This document shows positions 22,705-33,411 of a DNA stretch of 64,000 nucleotides, piece after piece. The notes under the pieces are model-generated. The model had not been told where the DNA came from. It saw nothing but the letters and a program-made list of their open reading frames with translations, and ran no database searches. The DNA is from Trichobilharzia regenti (Eukaryota > Platyhelminthes > Trematoda > Strigeidida > Schistosomatidae), in the NCBI GenBank assembly GCA_944472135.2, contig OX235265.1:93590984-93654983 (forward strand), in the 5' to 3' direction. Both the position numbers and the translations under genes were made by a program. How positions within the stretch are numbered: the stretch's first letter is position 1; each line of letters begins with the position of its first letter.

Positions 22705-22879
22705 GAAAAGCAGTACTTACTGATAGGTTTTCCAATGGTTCACTAACCGACATCAGCTCATGATGAAATCCTGTCTCACTTTAATTTGTCCTCAAATCAA
22801 AATGAATAGTGAAATGAAGTTATCAAAAGCAATACTAAATCACACGTTTCTAACTAACACTTAATTGTAACACTTAATA

Positions 22880-23290
22880 CTAGGTTCTGCACGGTTGAGA
22901 TGTATCTCTAAGGCATTCACCTGCTCTACTCATCCAGACCGCATCGTGTTCACTACAGGTAGTATGGGTAAGGATGCCAAAGCCAGACAGGATCGGAAAA
23001 GCAAGACAGACTTTTATTACACTCTGAGCATTAAGAACAAGATTCACAGTATTAATTAAGACTAATGTGAAATCACTGAATCCATATTTGTACAGAGAAT
23101 CGGTGCATGGTGTTACGAAAAGCCTTTCCAGTAGGTTTCAGATTTTCATAAAATAGATGCCTTCATTATCTCAATACTGAAGATCAGATGACCGACTGAC
23201 CAAAAAAGTGTAAGCAACAGTGAACTCTGAAAAAAGAAACCAACCAACCAACCAACAAATCATCACCCCACAAGTATGCTGACGGAAATG
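22880..23290 (+). mobile_element. RTE-B relic, strongly decayed
   Basis: Phrases such as gccaaagccagacaggatcg, gacttttattacactctgag and tactgaagatcagatgacc follow the order of the RTE-B 3' region (DAKARI.KARQ.F.TL, then ILKIR). Many stops are present. A run of C then (CA)n at 23303-23326 lies just after it. Confidence 0.55.
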
Positions 23291-23355
23291 AAGATGGATT
23301 GCCCCCCCCCCACACACACACACATACTGTGGACACTGCTGAGTGACAATAAGCA

Positions 23356-23484
23356 CAATACAAGCCTATGAACAAAGCAACAACCACAGTTCAGCAGGAT
23401 AAAGTGGTACCATCTTTCACTTCGTTGCCTTCTCGTCAGCTGCTTACAGACCAGAGACATTATTAAATATATCTACGAAAACAA

Positions 23485-23527
<43 letters not shown>

Positions 23528-23996
23528 ACACTATTCCGAACAATAATCATCATACACAATGGAAACATTTCAGCATTACGCATTCAGATGAAACAGAGAT
23601 GAAAATATCCAGTTACCAGGCAGGGCAAAGAAAGACTGATAACCACTTCTTTCTGGACTCATAAATCAGGTTCCAGACGCTTGATGGAAATGACCGCTTC
23701 AGCAAACTTAAGGAGAATTGAGCTCTTTTGCCTATTGATAATTTTGAACGACTTTTCGACGTCCACCTCATGATCGACCCGTGTCGAGGAGATGCCTGGC
23801 GATGAATGGCACTGTTTAAAGCATTTGTTCCCAGCTGTAGACATAAGCTTTTTGGTACATGTTCAGAAAATCGTAGATATGCCCTTCTTCTTTCTGTCCT
23901 TCCTGTGTAAGTAGCTGACAAGAAGGCGACGAAATAAACGATGGTACCACTTTATTCTACTAAAACTATTATTCTTACTTTGTTCAAATTCATTAG
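23356..23996 (-). mobile_element. PLE-1 remnant bracketed by inverted repeats
   Basis: The left edge (23356-23453) reads agtggtaccatc, ttcgttgccttctcgtcagc and tgcttacag. The right edge (23903-23996) is its reverse complement with modest divergence (gtaagtagctgacaagaagg, cgatggtaccactttattc). Between them are (AT)n (about 23490-23521), the PLE-1 3' UTR (cggaatagtgtttaatatt on minus) and a GIY-YIG relic. The ends are about 90 bases each. Inverted terminal sequence is a known habit of PLE insertions. Confidence 0.75.
23613..23905 (-). pseudogene. PLE-1 GIY-YIG endonuclease, 5'-truncated
   Basis: It contains GRTERRRAYLRFSEHVPKSL and the conserved tail with ALNSAIHRQASPRHGSIMRW, as in the 7-kb and 31.5-kb copies. 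The YIG triplet itself is lost at the truncation (YTGRT remains), so the catalytic Tyr-Ile-Gly pair is incomplete. Confidence 0.75.
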
Positions 23997-24004
23997 GCGG
24001 AATA

Positions 24005-24205
24005 AATGTATGAAACAAACCGTTGAGGGGAACCAGAATGAGAAATGACGATTTGGCCGTCGATCGAAGGCTGACAAGGGGTATACCGTATCCGGAGGAA
24101 ATGAGAGCCAGTTGTAAAGGATTTCAAGGAACACGGTGAAGGTTTAGTTTCCAATCGGAACCCAAGAGAATAAGCATAAAGTAATAATAATGAAAATAAC
24201 ACTGA
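24005..24205 (+). mobile_element. RTE-B LINE terminal fragment
   Basis: The 3' end (ggtttagtttccaatcggaa, cccaagagaataagc) is followed by a short TAA/ATA tail. The upstream part is too decayed to translate. Confidence 0.55.
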
Positions 24206-25222
24206 TGAGACCTACAGATGACTTGACACTAGTGTGAATTGAAAGGCAACAAAACGGAAAATGTCATTAATCTTATTTAATAGCACACATTTGTCAACGT
24301 ACTTCGTCTGTCTACAAGATACCTGCATATACTTATCCAGAATGTGTTTCAGTAATTAGAATCACCAATATCAAACTGTATATAACACATGTTTATGAAA
24401 AACTACAGTAATAGTAATAATAATGCTAATAATAATGATAGTACAATTGTGATAGTAAATGAACAGTGTAAAGACTATTCGGCACCTTTTAACTATGTAC
24501 CATCTCACTAATAACACACACACACACATGTATACATACACGGATAAAGCGAGACATCTGGAAAGCATGAAATTCTTTTCAGATTTCTACTTTTCACCGT
24601 ATTTAAGTAGTATCGTCTTATATATACACCTAACCTTATAATTGTTGTATATATTGGGGGATATTATTTATACTATATATACGTGATGTGAATGCATGCA
24701 TAGATAAATAAAATAGAATAGAGAGATGCAAACAGCTGTTCAGTATTTTTAATCTAAAGTCTTCAATGCTGTTTTTTATTTTCACAAGATTCATATTGTG
24801 CTCTGTTCATTTTGTTTCTTTCCTTCTTTCTTTTCTCTTCGTGTATATACGCAATGAACACACACTTTGTATGTGTATGCGGTGTAGTAATCACCGGCGC
24901 ACACGTCTACAGATATGAAATATGAATAATTCTTATATTTTTAATTGGTCATCATCACCGCTTCACTAGGTATCATGCATATATCATTAAGTAAGTATTA
25001 TAAAGGTGAAAATTCACACGGCCTAAATTTAGATTTTTTTTCACCATCTACGTATCTCTCTCTCTCTCTCCCTCTTTCTGGAGGTTAGTCAGATTCTAAT
25101 AATAAGCTTACTCCCTCCTCTTCTCTCCTTTTCTGCCTTTCCTATCTAATACGAATCAAAATGTGTAACTGAAATAGGACGAGAATAGTGGAGAGGAGAA
25201 CGACTTTATATAAAGGTTATTC
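24206..25222. other. Low-complexity stretch, no gene seen
   Basis: It contains ATA-rich runs (24410-24440), CA runs (24515-24530), a (TC)n tract near 25055-25075 and a pyrimidine-rich stretch near 25105-25145. No recognised repeat family or exon. Confidence 0.45.
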
Positions 25223-25229
25223 TGAATAG

Positions 25230-26737
25230 CAGGATATAGGGACCTTTTAATGATCCTAAACAATTTGCATATAAACATGGTAGATGTACCTTGGATGCTG
25301 CGGTTGTCTTAAATCATAATGTTGTTTCTTGTTTAGACAAAGGTGCCAAATATGTTCGTGGTGCTTTCCTAGACTACACAACTGCTTTTTACCCTGTACC
25401 TAGGGAACTTTTATCAAAATAAGCTTTCGTTAACGTAAACAGGATCCTGGGCTAAGAGTTGGTTACATTTTTTATTTTTCTGATAGAATGCAGTATACTG
25501 TATATCATGGCAAATCATCTGCCTCGCTTACAAAAGCTGGTGTTCCTCAAGATGCGGCACCTCCTCTCTTCTTTTCTTTTTCCTTTCTTCCTACACTACC
25601 TGCCTCATTTAAACGAAACTACTAACTTTGTCAAATATGAGAATGATCTGACTGTATCACTCATTGCCTATCGCTTCCGAGTGTGACTGCTCTAAACTTA
25701 ATAGCTTTCTATTGGACATCAGCAAGTGGTGTCTAAGTCAAATGGTCTTATGTTAAATCCTTCCAAATGTCAGGGGCAGTTAACTTTACTTTCAAGCATC
25801 AACGTGACATACATGAACTAGTTAGTTAGTTCTCATGATGCCTGTAGCATAGATGGCACTGAAATTGAAACCAAGTTAAGCATTAAATACCTTAGATTAG
25901 TTCTTTCCTCTGACCTATCATAGTCATCCCACATCTTATCAATCTCTAAGAAAATGTTTCGTCTCACCTTCTACATTAAAAAGTTAAGACAATCAGGTAT
26001 CAACCAACCTTTATTTCTGCAGTTTGTAAACTCTTGTATTTTACCTATTGTACTCCATTCTTCTCCATTAATCTTTCCTGGGCTTCTCAAGAAAGACTTT
26101 ATCAAATTACGAAGAGTATTAAATGTTGTGAGTAGGAGTTGTGGTGTGCCACTTCGTGAGCTCGCCAATATTATAGTCGAGAGACATATAAAATCCTGTA
26201 CAAAATGGACAAAGGCCGTGCTGTCAGACCCCAAGCACCCCCTTTATTCCCAATTATCCCCATGTATCTCATCAGGTAGGACGAGAAGTCAGTATCAGAA
26301 GTTATATGCTCGTACCAATAAGTAAAAAAATTCTACAATACCCTATTTAGCCCGTATTTTATGTGATTTAGACACTGTTAGACGTGAAACATATAAGTTA
26401 CTATGTAATTAGCATGGTGAATCGATCCTTTCATCGTTCATCTTTCTGTAATTTTATGGTGTCACCCTTTCTATCGTTTAATTATGACTTTGATATTTTA
26501 TTTTAGTTGTTATTACTACTATTACTACAATTTTATACTTTATGCACATTCTTCTCCTTATCGCATACTGCAATTTGCTACATAGCTGCTATAACAACGT
26601 TTTGTTATCATTATTACTATATAATGTTTTTTTGTCGTTTTGAGTAAATTAGATGCAATATTGTACAGAATGCTGAATATTCCTTGCTGTATCATCAGTA
26701 CTGTTTTTGGAATAAAGCAAAACTATTATTATTAGGT
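25230..26737 (+). mobile_element. CR1-like LINE, plus copy, 5'-truncated
   Basis: It starts inside the RT (FAYKHGRCTLDAAVVLNHNV, then FLDYTTAFYPV, a decayed motif A) and runs to a 3' end with ttttggaataaagcaaaact and an ATT tail. A possible 7-bp target duplication tgaatag flanks it (25223-25229 and 26738-26744). Stops and frameshifts are frequent. Confidence 0.75.
25340..26325 (+). pseudogene. CR1-like reverse transcriptase relic
   Basis: Motif A survives as FLDYTTAF. Motif B and C areas are decayed: NFVKYENDLTVS stands where copy B has NFVKYTNDDLTVS and family members have YADDLT. The C-terminal frame (25954-26325) has SCILPIVLHSSPLIFPGLLK, FIKLRRVLNVVSRSCGVPL and the HPLYSQLSPCISS block shared with copies A and B. 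No continuous frame remains. The role would be target-primed reverse transcription. Confidence 0.7.
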
Positions 26738-26839
26738 TGAATAGTCTTCAAACCACTTGGTACCACTGGGAGATTAGACAAAATACAGACAAAAATAGTG
26801 TGTAGTCAATCACCATTTGTAGTCTTGTCTATTGGTGTC

Positions 26840-27440
26840 TGCAGTTGCCTGTAGACGTCTTCCTTTTTCTCTTGGTCTGAGTCGACTGTAGGAGTGTAAT
26901 GTTGGATAATGAGAACTTTCCTACCTTTTGAGTAGTCTTACTGTCATTATCATGGAGGACGAGGAGATTGGTTCCCACTGCATAAGAGCCTTGCCTTGAG
27001 TGGTGGTGGTGTTGGTGACATCATGATAGATAGTTATTCCCTAAGTGTACTCATGCTTGTCGTCTGGGTGACCGGAGTTGATTACTGACTCTCCAGTGGA
27101 CAGTTTCGATAGTCCAAATTCATCCCACCTGCTCCCGCAAATTCTTAGCACTTTCACATAGTATCTTTTCATTTCTTTGGCAATCTAAGCAGCCTTGTCA
27201 ATCAGCTTCAAACATCTTGCAAAAATTCCATATCCCCAGGCTTATTTTTGCTTTCATCAAAAGAAGATACATCGATCGACTGGCTTCACGAAGACTTTCA
27301 CTATTCGTGTCATTCCGTCTCTCCAATGTTTTTTTCTGTGTTTTGAAGTTTATGTAGCAACTGGGTTGATTTTCTGGGGTAGAGTCACTAGCCTCATGTC
27401 CAACCTTGCCTTTTTTCCGAACTTTGGACCGGTTAATAGA
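26840..27440 (-). pseudogene. RTE-B 5' part: endonuclease relic, second copy
   Basis: It has the same layout as 19475-19985. Minus-strand fragments are KAKISLGIWNFCKMF (decayed GTWN motif), EYT.GI, and a WEPISS-type segment (tgggaaccaatctcctcg on the minus strand). Upstream, plus 27335-27420 carries gaagtttatgtagcaactgg and cactagcctcatgtccaacc, which resemble the SINE-G body. The RT and 3' end are missing. Isolated 5' LINE fragments are unusual. Confidence 0.7.
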
Positions 27441-27804
27441 CATGGAAAAGATTGTACGAAGAGAAAATGAATAAACGAAATAAATATTCCTGTTGATGGT
27501 CTTTGTTATGACTAGTTGTCTTCGAATAATTTCTTATCGTTGTGTTGTCAGTCTTATATAAACTCGTATTTTCGTTGAACTGATATTTGACCTTTTGACC
27601 GTGTGGAATGTTTTTCATTACCAAATAAATCTGATCTGTGTTAGCAGGCAGGCATCTTGATAACCGATCGACCTGAATGCCTTCCTAAAATCTCTAGCAT
27701 ATTTAGTTTGTCCCTGTTCAGTTTTAAACTTTCACATATTTCTAGTCAAATTTCTGTCAACACACGTTCAAGTGCATTTGTGTATAAGAATAAATACCAT
27801 CTAT
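27441..27804. other. Unassigned stretch
   Basis: No recognised element. Confidence 0.4.
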
Positions 27805-28125
27805 TGAAGTGTTCGTTTGAAGGGCTTTGATTGGTTACAGGATTTCATTTTAAGCAGGTAGTACTGGACGGCGGTTTCGTCGCAGTTTGGGACTCTTCAG
27901 TGATGCACACCTACCGAAAGTGTTCGAATCGAGGACCTTCCGGTCACAGGGGGAGCTCGTCGGCCATTAAGTCACAGAGACCTGATCCAGTGGCCATCCT
28001 ATGAATTCCAACTTTTGCCAAATCATGCACGATATCGCGTGACTGGCACCAGTCACTGTCAGCTTTGGCGAGTATTTGTCGTTACACACGACCCGCTGTA
28101 CCCCACTGTGTTCGTAGAAATGAAA
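27805..28125 (-). mobile_element. H element (minus), core CTGAAGA retained
   Basis: Reverse-strand order: body, head (aggtcctcgattcgaacac region), hammerhead zone, terminus (ggattt, then gatttgatt). The hammerhead zone keeps ctgaagagtcccaaactg, cgacgaaac and gtccagtact. However, the bases preceding the core (gcatca instead of gtactg) no longer pair with cagtac, so stem I is lost. Confidence 0.75.
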
Positions 28126-28485
28126 ATGATAACGACGTCCACTTTAACCTTATGCAATGTTTTTCTCAGTTGATTCAACTTATCATTTACTTATGTAAAT
28201 GATAATAATCTTGAATCTATTATTCTTTATTATTCCGTCTTTTGTTCTACAATAGCAACATAGAATAAAGAAGCAACAGTGGTAACCTGTAAGTGATATT
28301 CACTCCAAAATGTTTGAATATTCTGAAGGCGTTTAGGTTACGTCGTTGCATGTTACAAATTTACCAAGCTACCAAATAAACTTCCAAAAACAGTTCTTAT
28401 CCAGGTCCCCGTTTTATTTCAATTAATGACAGTATGTGGGAATTATGAATTGAAACACATCGTCATTTTCAGTCTAACATATATC
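28126..28485. other. Unassigned stretch
   Basis: AT-rich, no recognised element. Confidence 0.4.
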
Positions 28486-28489
28486 AAGA

Positions 28490-29535
28490 ATATTTCAGAG
28501 ACAACGCCTAGAATAATAAGACTGTTTGAAATAGAAATAGCATATAAGCCAGCACAATAACTTCATTTGATATTGTACAGATCAAAGGATCCAACAGAAA
28601 AAGAAGAAGATCGGATTAACACCATCTACAAAATAGATTGCATCAACTGCAGCAAATACTATATCGGTCAAAGTGAGCGTTCCCTTCGAGCCCGAATACA
28701 GTGAAAATCCAGTGAAAAGGTACGATATATATTCTTTCATATCGATGCATACAGATAATTACGGATGCGAATTTGATTGGAATGACATGGACATTTTAAA
28801 TACAAGAAACACGAAAAAAATACTGTGAGGGAGTTTCTAGAAGCCTGGAACTCAGGTGAATCAGCCACCGATTAACAAACACATTAATTACTGTCTTCGC
28901 TCTATACTGAAGATCAGATGGCCAGGCCGGAAAGAATCACCAACAATAAACTATGGGAAGAAACAAAACAAGAATCAATCGCACAACAAATATGCAGGAG
29001 AAAGTGGAGATGGATGGATTGGACACTCACTCGCTGAGGAGGCCGCCACTGGGTGGCATGGCTCGCCAGGCCATTTCTCGAGTGGAACCAGGCCGAAAGG
29101 GAAGGATGCGGCGAGTGGGACGTCAGTGCAAGGGTGACATGGAGGAGATGGTGTGAAGAGGAGCATTGACTAACAATATGGACTAACATGGATGGATGCA
29201 AGTGAAAAGTAGAGCAGAAGAATTAAGCAAGTGGAAACGTGCAGTTGAAGCCGTATGTTCCACTAGGAATCCAAGGGAACAATAATAATATTAATACATT
29301 TACCAGCTAATAAACAGTAAATCACATGACAGGATAGTTCAAATTCCATGTCAACGAAAATGATAAGTAGAGACATAAATTTACAAGCAGTCACCACAAT
29401 GGTTGTCAGGAGATGCAATTATACCATTCATGGAAGAAGAAGAATTCAAATAAGTTCATTTCATACTGGAACCTGCTCTGAAGGGGGTTATTGTCTGAAA
29501 GGATGACGAAAGCTTCGCAATTAAATCAACCAAAT
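28490..29535 (+). mobile_element. PLE-2 3' part, interrupted by an RTE-B tail
   Basis: Before the interruption: TIYKIDCINCSKYYIGQSER (GIY-YIG N-terminus with the Cys pair and YIG) and TVREFLEAWNSGES. After it (from about 29298) the PLE-2 3' UTR resumes (aaattccatgtcaacgaaaa, accattcatggaagaagaag, ctggaacctgctctgaaggg). The nested RTE-B piece spans 28887-29297. Confidence 0.75.
28887..29297 (+). mobile_element. RTE-B LINE 3' end nested in PLE-2
   Basis: It matches 20018-20459 closely: ctgtcttcgctctatactga, atatgcaggagaaagtggag, a tgtgaagaggagcattgac zone and the terminal ccactaggaatccaagggaa with an AATAAT tail. The PLE-2 sequence on either side is in register (cattaattac on the left, attaatacatttacc on the right), which supports a single insertion with a short, imperfect duplication. 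Confidence 0.7.
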
Positions 29536-29800
29536 CAGAGAGCACAACACAGTCAAAATCATCCACCAGAGCTACAAATCTTCATTATTATAAGGTCTTC
29601 TTTTAAAGGTTATTATAAACAGATCACCCAAAGCATAAATGGATTGAAGTGGAAAAGTGAAATCCTGTATAAACATAGCAGACACAGTGTGATTTTGAGT
29701 AAAAAAAAATTGCAGCTTTCTTGCTTAATAAATAATCTGAATGGATTTACTAATATCAAAATCCTCTATTATAGATAGGCCTTTCAGTTGACATGAAAAA
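29536..29800. other. Unassigned stretch
   Basis: No recognised element; the 95-residue frame here lacks any motif. Confidence 0.4.
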
Positions 29801-29816
29801 AGACACAATGAGATGT

Positions 29817-30175
29817 TCAAGTGTTGGTTTGTAGGGATTTGATTGGTTTACAGGATTTCATCATGAGCTGACATTAGTTAGAGAACCACTGGAAAACCTG
29901 GGAGGGTGTGAGGACAAATACTCGTCGAACACATTGACTAGTGGTTGCGCTATGTCGTGAATTGGCAGAAGTTAGAATTTGTGGACTGGCCATTGGATCT
30001 GGTACCCGTGGCTTAATGGTCTACGAGCTCACCTTGTGACTAGAAGGTCCTGGGTTCGAATCCTGATGGATGCGTACTGATGAAGAGTCCCAAACTGGGA
30101 CGAAACAGTTTTTCAGCACTCCCAGGTTTTCCAATGGTTCTCTAACTAATGTCAGCTCATGATGAAATCCTGTAA
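29817..30175 (+). mobile_element. H element with target-site duplication, left terminus shortened
   Basis: It is flanked by acaatgagatgt (29805-29816) and acaatgaggtgt (30176-30187), identical at 11 of 12 positions. The left inverted terminus (caggatttcatcatgagctg, aacctgggag) joins the body directly, so the left hammerhead is deleted. The plus head (aatggtctacgagctcacct, gggttcgaatcctg) and plus hammerhead zone remain. That zone has gatgaagagtcc, gggacgaaac and ttcagcact, so the cleavage triplet is altered to TTC. Confidence 0.88.
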
Positions 30176-30189
30176 ACAATGAGGTGTGT

Positions 30190-31020
30190 TTGGCAGTTTA
30201 CTCGTTTACATTTCTGAATTGAACGGTTTCATTCCTCGCGTCTCCCAGTGCAGCATTGAGGTTTAGTAGAAGATCTTAAATCTACACTGTTCTCTGCACT
30301 CATTTCAGCTGGCTCCACGACTTTCTACAAACTTTCACTCCAGTGCTTAGACCTCTGCTTCCTATTCGAGTTCCAGTCTGAGGCATGGCGTGTGATGCTA
30401 CTCAATGTGGTCTCCTCAACGTGTATGCAAACCATTCTTGTCATTCCTGCCACACATCTATACGCTGGAGAGTAGATCTTTAGCTGAGTTGTTAAGTATC
30501 AGCGCCCCATTTCTGACAAGGTATCTGATGTTAAGTATTAAGGCAGTCAAGACAGATGCTGATAAGAATCTGAAACGACCCGCTGGAAATTCCCTTCGTT
30601 CTACTCATGCTATATCTGTGAAACGAATGCACAGAAGGAGTGACTTGACACTAGTGCTGAAAATTTGAATCTTGTCTGTTGATTTCACACTCATAAACTC
30701 CCGCCTTGCTTTCCTTACCGGATTCTGACTGGCTGGTTGGCTGGCTAGCTTTAAAATCCCCATTTGTGTTGTCTACAGTTGAAATGTTGTCACACAGGTC
30801 ACTGAAAGTGCTGCTTTCTTCTAGATTTCTCCAAATGGTGGTTATTGGTGTTATTTGTCGTCGGTGGAATGTCTGTAAACCCCTATGTCTTTTCTATATT
30901 CACCTGAAATCCTTTTCTTATCTACCTCTTCCACCAGCTTGTCGGTTTTCGCATGTAAATCTTGGCGTTTTCACTACACCAACCATAAAACTACTACAAA
31001 ATCTAGATCTTTGACACATT
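30190..31020 (-). mobile_element. RTE-B relic, strongly decayed
   Basis: Reverse-strand landmarks (a ctgaaatccttttcttatct / cacctgaa.. block like ttcacctggagtcctgtctt in the 33.4-kb copy, gattttaaagctagccagcc, and cactagtgtcaagtcactcc) follow RTE-B order. Open frames at 30405-30668 and 30706-31014 are antisense shadows. Confidence 0.5.
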
Positions 31021-31023
31021 TGT

Positions 31024-31134
31024 TCCCCTTAATGAATTTGAACAAAGGAAAAACTACAGTTTTAGCAGAATAAAGTGGTACCATCAGTGTTTATTTCGTT
31101 GCCTTCTCGTCAGCTGCTTACAGGCCAATAACAT

Positions 31135-31185
<51 letters not shown>

Positions 31186-31830
31186 ATATTAAACACTATT
31201 CCGAACAATAATCATCATACACAATGGAAACATTTCAGCATTACGCATTCAGATGAAAGAGAGATGAAAATATCCAGTTACCAGGCAGGGCAAAGAAAGA
31301 CTGATAACCGCTTCTTTCTGGATGCATAAATCAGGTTTCAGGTGCTTGATGGAAATGGCTTCGGCGAACTTGAGGAGAATTCAGCTCTTTTGCCTATTGA
31401 TAATTTTTCAACGATCTTGCGACGTCCACCTCATGACCGACCCGTATCGAGGAGATGCCTGACGATGGATGGCACTGTTTAAAGCATTTGTTCTATTTAG
31501 TCGTAAGCTTTTTGGTACATGTTCAGAAAATCGTAGATATGCCCTTCTTCTTTCTGTCCTTCCAATGTAACTGCTCACGCAGATACATGTAAATTTGTAT
31601 ACAGAGTTGGAGTTAGCATGAGGAGGATATCTATCGATTTTTGATTGCACCAGAGAAGAGCAAGTTGTTCGATAGACGGAAACTAGCTTAACTGCAGGAT
31701 AGGTTGTGGCTAGTGATGCACTCAGCCTTCTGTTGATCATCGCTGCAATATTTTCACCTTTATAATCGAGCTATTTCCCACTGTGATTTATTTTACATTT
31801 GTGACTTCAGATCTTCCATACTTGCCCTTC
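31024..31830 (-). mobile_element. PLE-1 (minus), 3' half
   Basis: The right-to-left order is decayed linker, GIY-YIG domain, 3' UTR, (AT)n (31138-31182) and the terminal block (31024-31126) that forms the inverted ends of the 23.4-kb copy. Here the terminal block is present at one end only. Confidence 0.75.
31408..31740 (-). pseudogene. PLE-1 GIY-YIG endonuclease, intact frame over the core
   Basis: A 110-residue frame begins MINRRLSASLATTYPAVKLV, has SVYKFTCICVSSYIGRTERR with Cys residues and the YIG triplet, and SEHVPKSLRL. It ends early at TSQDR because of a frameshift compared with the 7-kb copy (TSKSRSKLS). The RT part is missing. Confidence 0.8.
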
Positions 31831-33410
31831 CATTCCCTTCCGTACACTCCCCAGGATTCTGTGCATTAATTCATTGATACCTTAGAGAACGCAGTTCTAT
31901 TCTCAAGTCTTTCTGATCATTATTTGTATTTTCCTATAAAATATTATTCAAAGAAGTGAGGTGTAAACCAACATAATCAGAAATGATTTCTTACTCAATT
32001 TTGAAATGTATAAACAAAATGTGATTGAACATCAATTCATTTAATTTGACTGCTACTTTAATTATGTTCTGATGTTATTTAAGTATGTATATCCTCACTT
32101 CCTTTATTATCTTCTATCAAGTTATGTTTTATTTACTTGCCAGAGGCTCCATTTTTGACAACACGAGAAAGTGAGTTTAACTCATATCGATGGTATTCAG
32201 CACTGATAATCTTGTGAACAATTTGGGTAATATCAGTTAAGACAACACACAAAAAAACACCCTGTTGCTAATCTAATGTCTCCTCATCATTCACCTTAAC
32301 AATCAAAAATCTCTATCTAGGCAGAGAAGAAAAACACTCAGAAAGATTAAGGTTATATATATGTATCTGGTTAACAACCTGATTTCTTTTGTTTTGTTCT
32401 TTCCACCCCCTCTTCAACCTTGTTTTCTCTCCTGCTTCTGTTTCTCCTTCTCCTGCTGCTGCTGCTGCTCTGCCTTTTTCCACTTCTTCTTTTCAACTTT
32501 TCGTGCTTTATCTTTTCGCCATTTAATTATATTGTTTTAACATTTCAACTGGTTTAATTCCAAAAAAATTTTTAAAAAAAAAACAACTTGAGGGAAATTC
32601 AAACTATCCGTATATAACCAACTAGCATTGAATGAGGATAAGGTAACTATGAAATTAACTTGAAGTAACTTGAAATTAAATCATGCATATATATGTTGGT
32701 AATGTGAGTTAATCTACACATCTAGTTTTATTTAAATGTCAGAAAAAAGAAGATGGTGATGATGTTGAAGAAGAGTAGGAGCAGGAGAATAGAGGGGAGG
32801 AGCAGGAGGAATATCAGCTACTGTGAGATGTATTTATCACAGCAGAAAGAAATGAAAAAGATGTGTGTGCGCGCGCGCGCGCATTATTCTGTTGTATTCG
32901 CATGAATGAGAGAAATTTCAAGCCAAGCTTCATCTGTATATGCGCCTTTTTCTACTGACTACCAACTTCCGTGTTATACCACTCAAGTCTTTTTCAAACC
33001 TTGTTGATTTCAAGTGAAAAAAAATGGGAAATAACACTGGAGAGAGTAGTAGAATCAAGAACTAAGTTTAACTGTTGTTTGTTTGTTTGTTTTTCGCTTA
33101 TGTGAAAAGGGAATGCGCTTTCTTTCTAGAATATATATATGTACATCAACTAATGAATTATAAAGAGTTGATAAGTATATGTCATAGTGGTGAGAGGATT
33201 GTTGTTTTAGAAATTCAGATAGAATCACGTTTCTACAACCTCTTATTGTGTTAATTTAATTCTTTGCTTTCTTTCCACTCCTCACTTCTCTCTTGTCTTT
33301 CATGATAAAATCTCAAGTATTGTTAATCTAAACAGTTAAAGAAGTAAAAAAAATAATAATAAATACTTGTGTTTATTATAAGAGATACGCATAAACTAGT
33401 TTAAATTATA
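31831..33410. other. Low-complexity stretch, one Lys/Gln-rich open frame
   Basis: AT-rich, with a GCGC run at 32869-32882, TTG repeats near 33076-33090 and AGGAG-rich DNA near 32770-32815. A minus-strand open stretch (32536 to 32414) encodes about 40 residues rich in Lys, Glu and Gln, including KWRKDKARKVEKKKWKKAEQ and five consecutive Gln. It is treated under findings. No recognised element. Confidence 0.4.
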
Positions 33411-33411
33411 T

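Larger units (their letters stand above)
21098..22773 (+). mobile_element. H element split by a Merlin transposon
   Basis: The left half (21098-21524) has the inverted terminus in minus orientation, a reversed head, the body, the plus head (ccttgtaaccggaaggttct, gggttcgaaccccgg) and the start of the plus hammerhead zone (gtactggtgaggagtcccaa). The H sequence resumes at about 22705 with cagtacttactgataggttt, followed by gacatcagctcatgatgaaa. The interruption is Merlin at 21525-22704. The H insertion is therefore older than the Merlin insertion. Confidence 0.8.

Noticed and set aside
23404..23490. Possible hammerhead in the PLE-1 terminal block (minus strand ctgacgagaaggcaacgaaa)
   Set aside because: CTGACGA and CGAA are present, but no stem II of more than one pair forms between them and no suitable NUH cleavage site follows.
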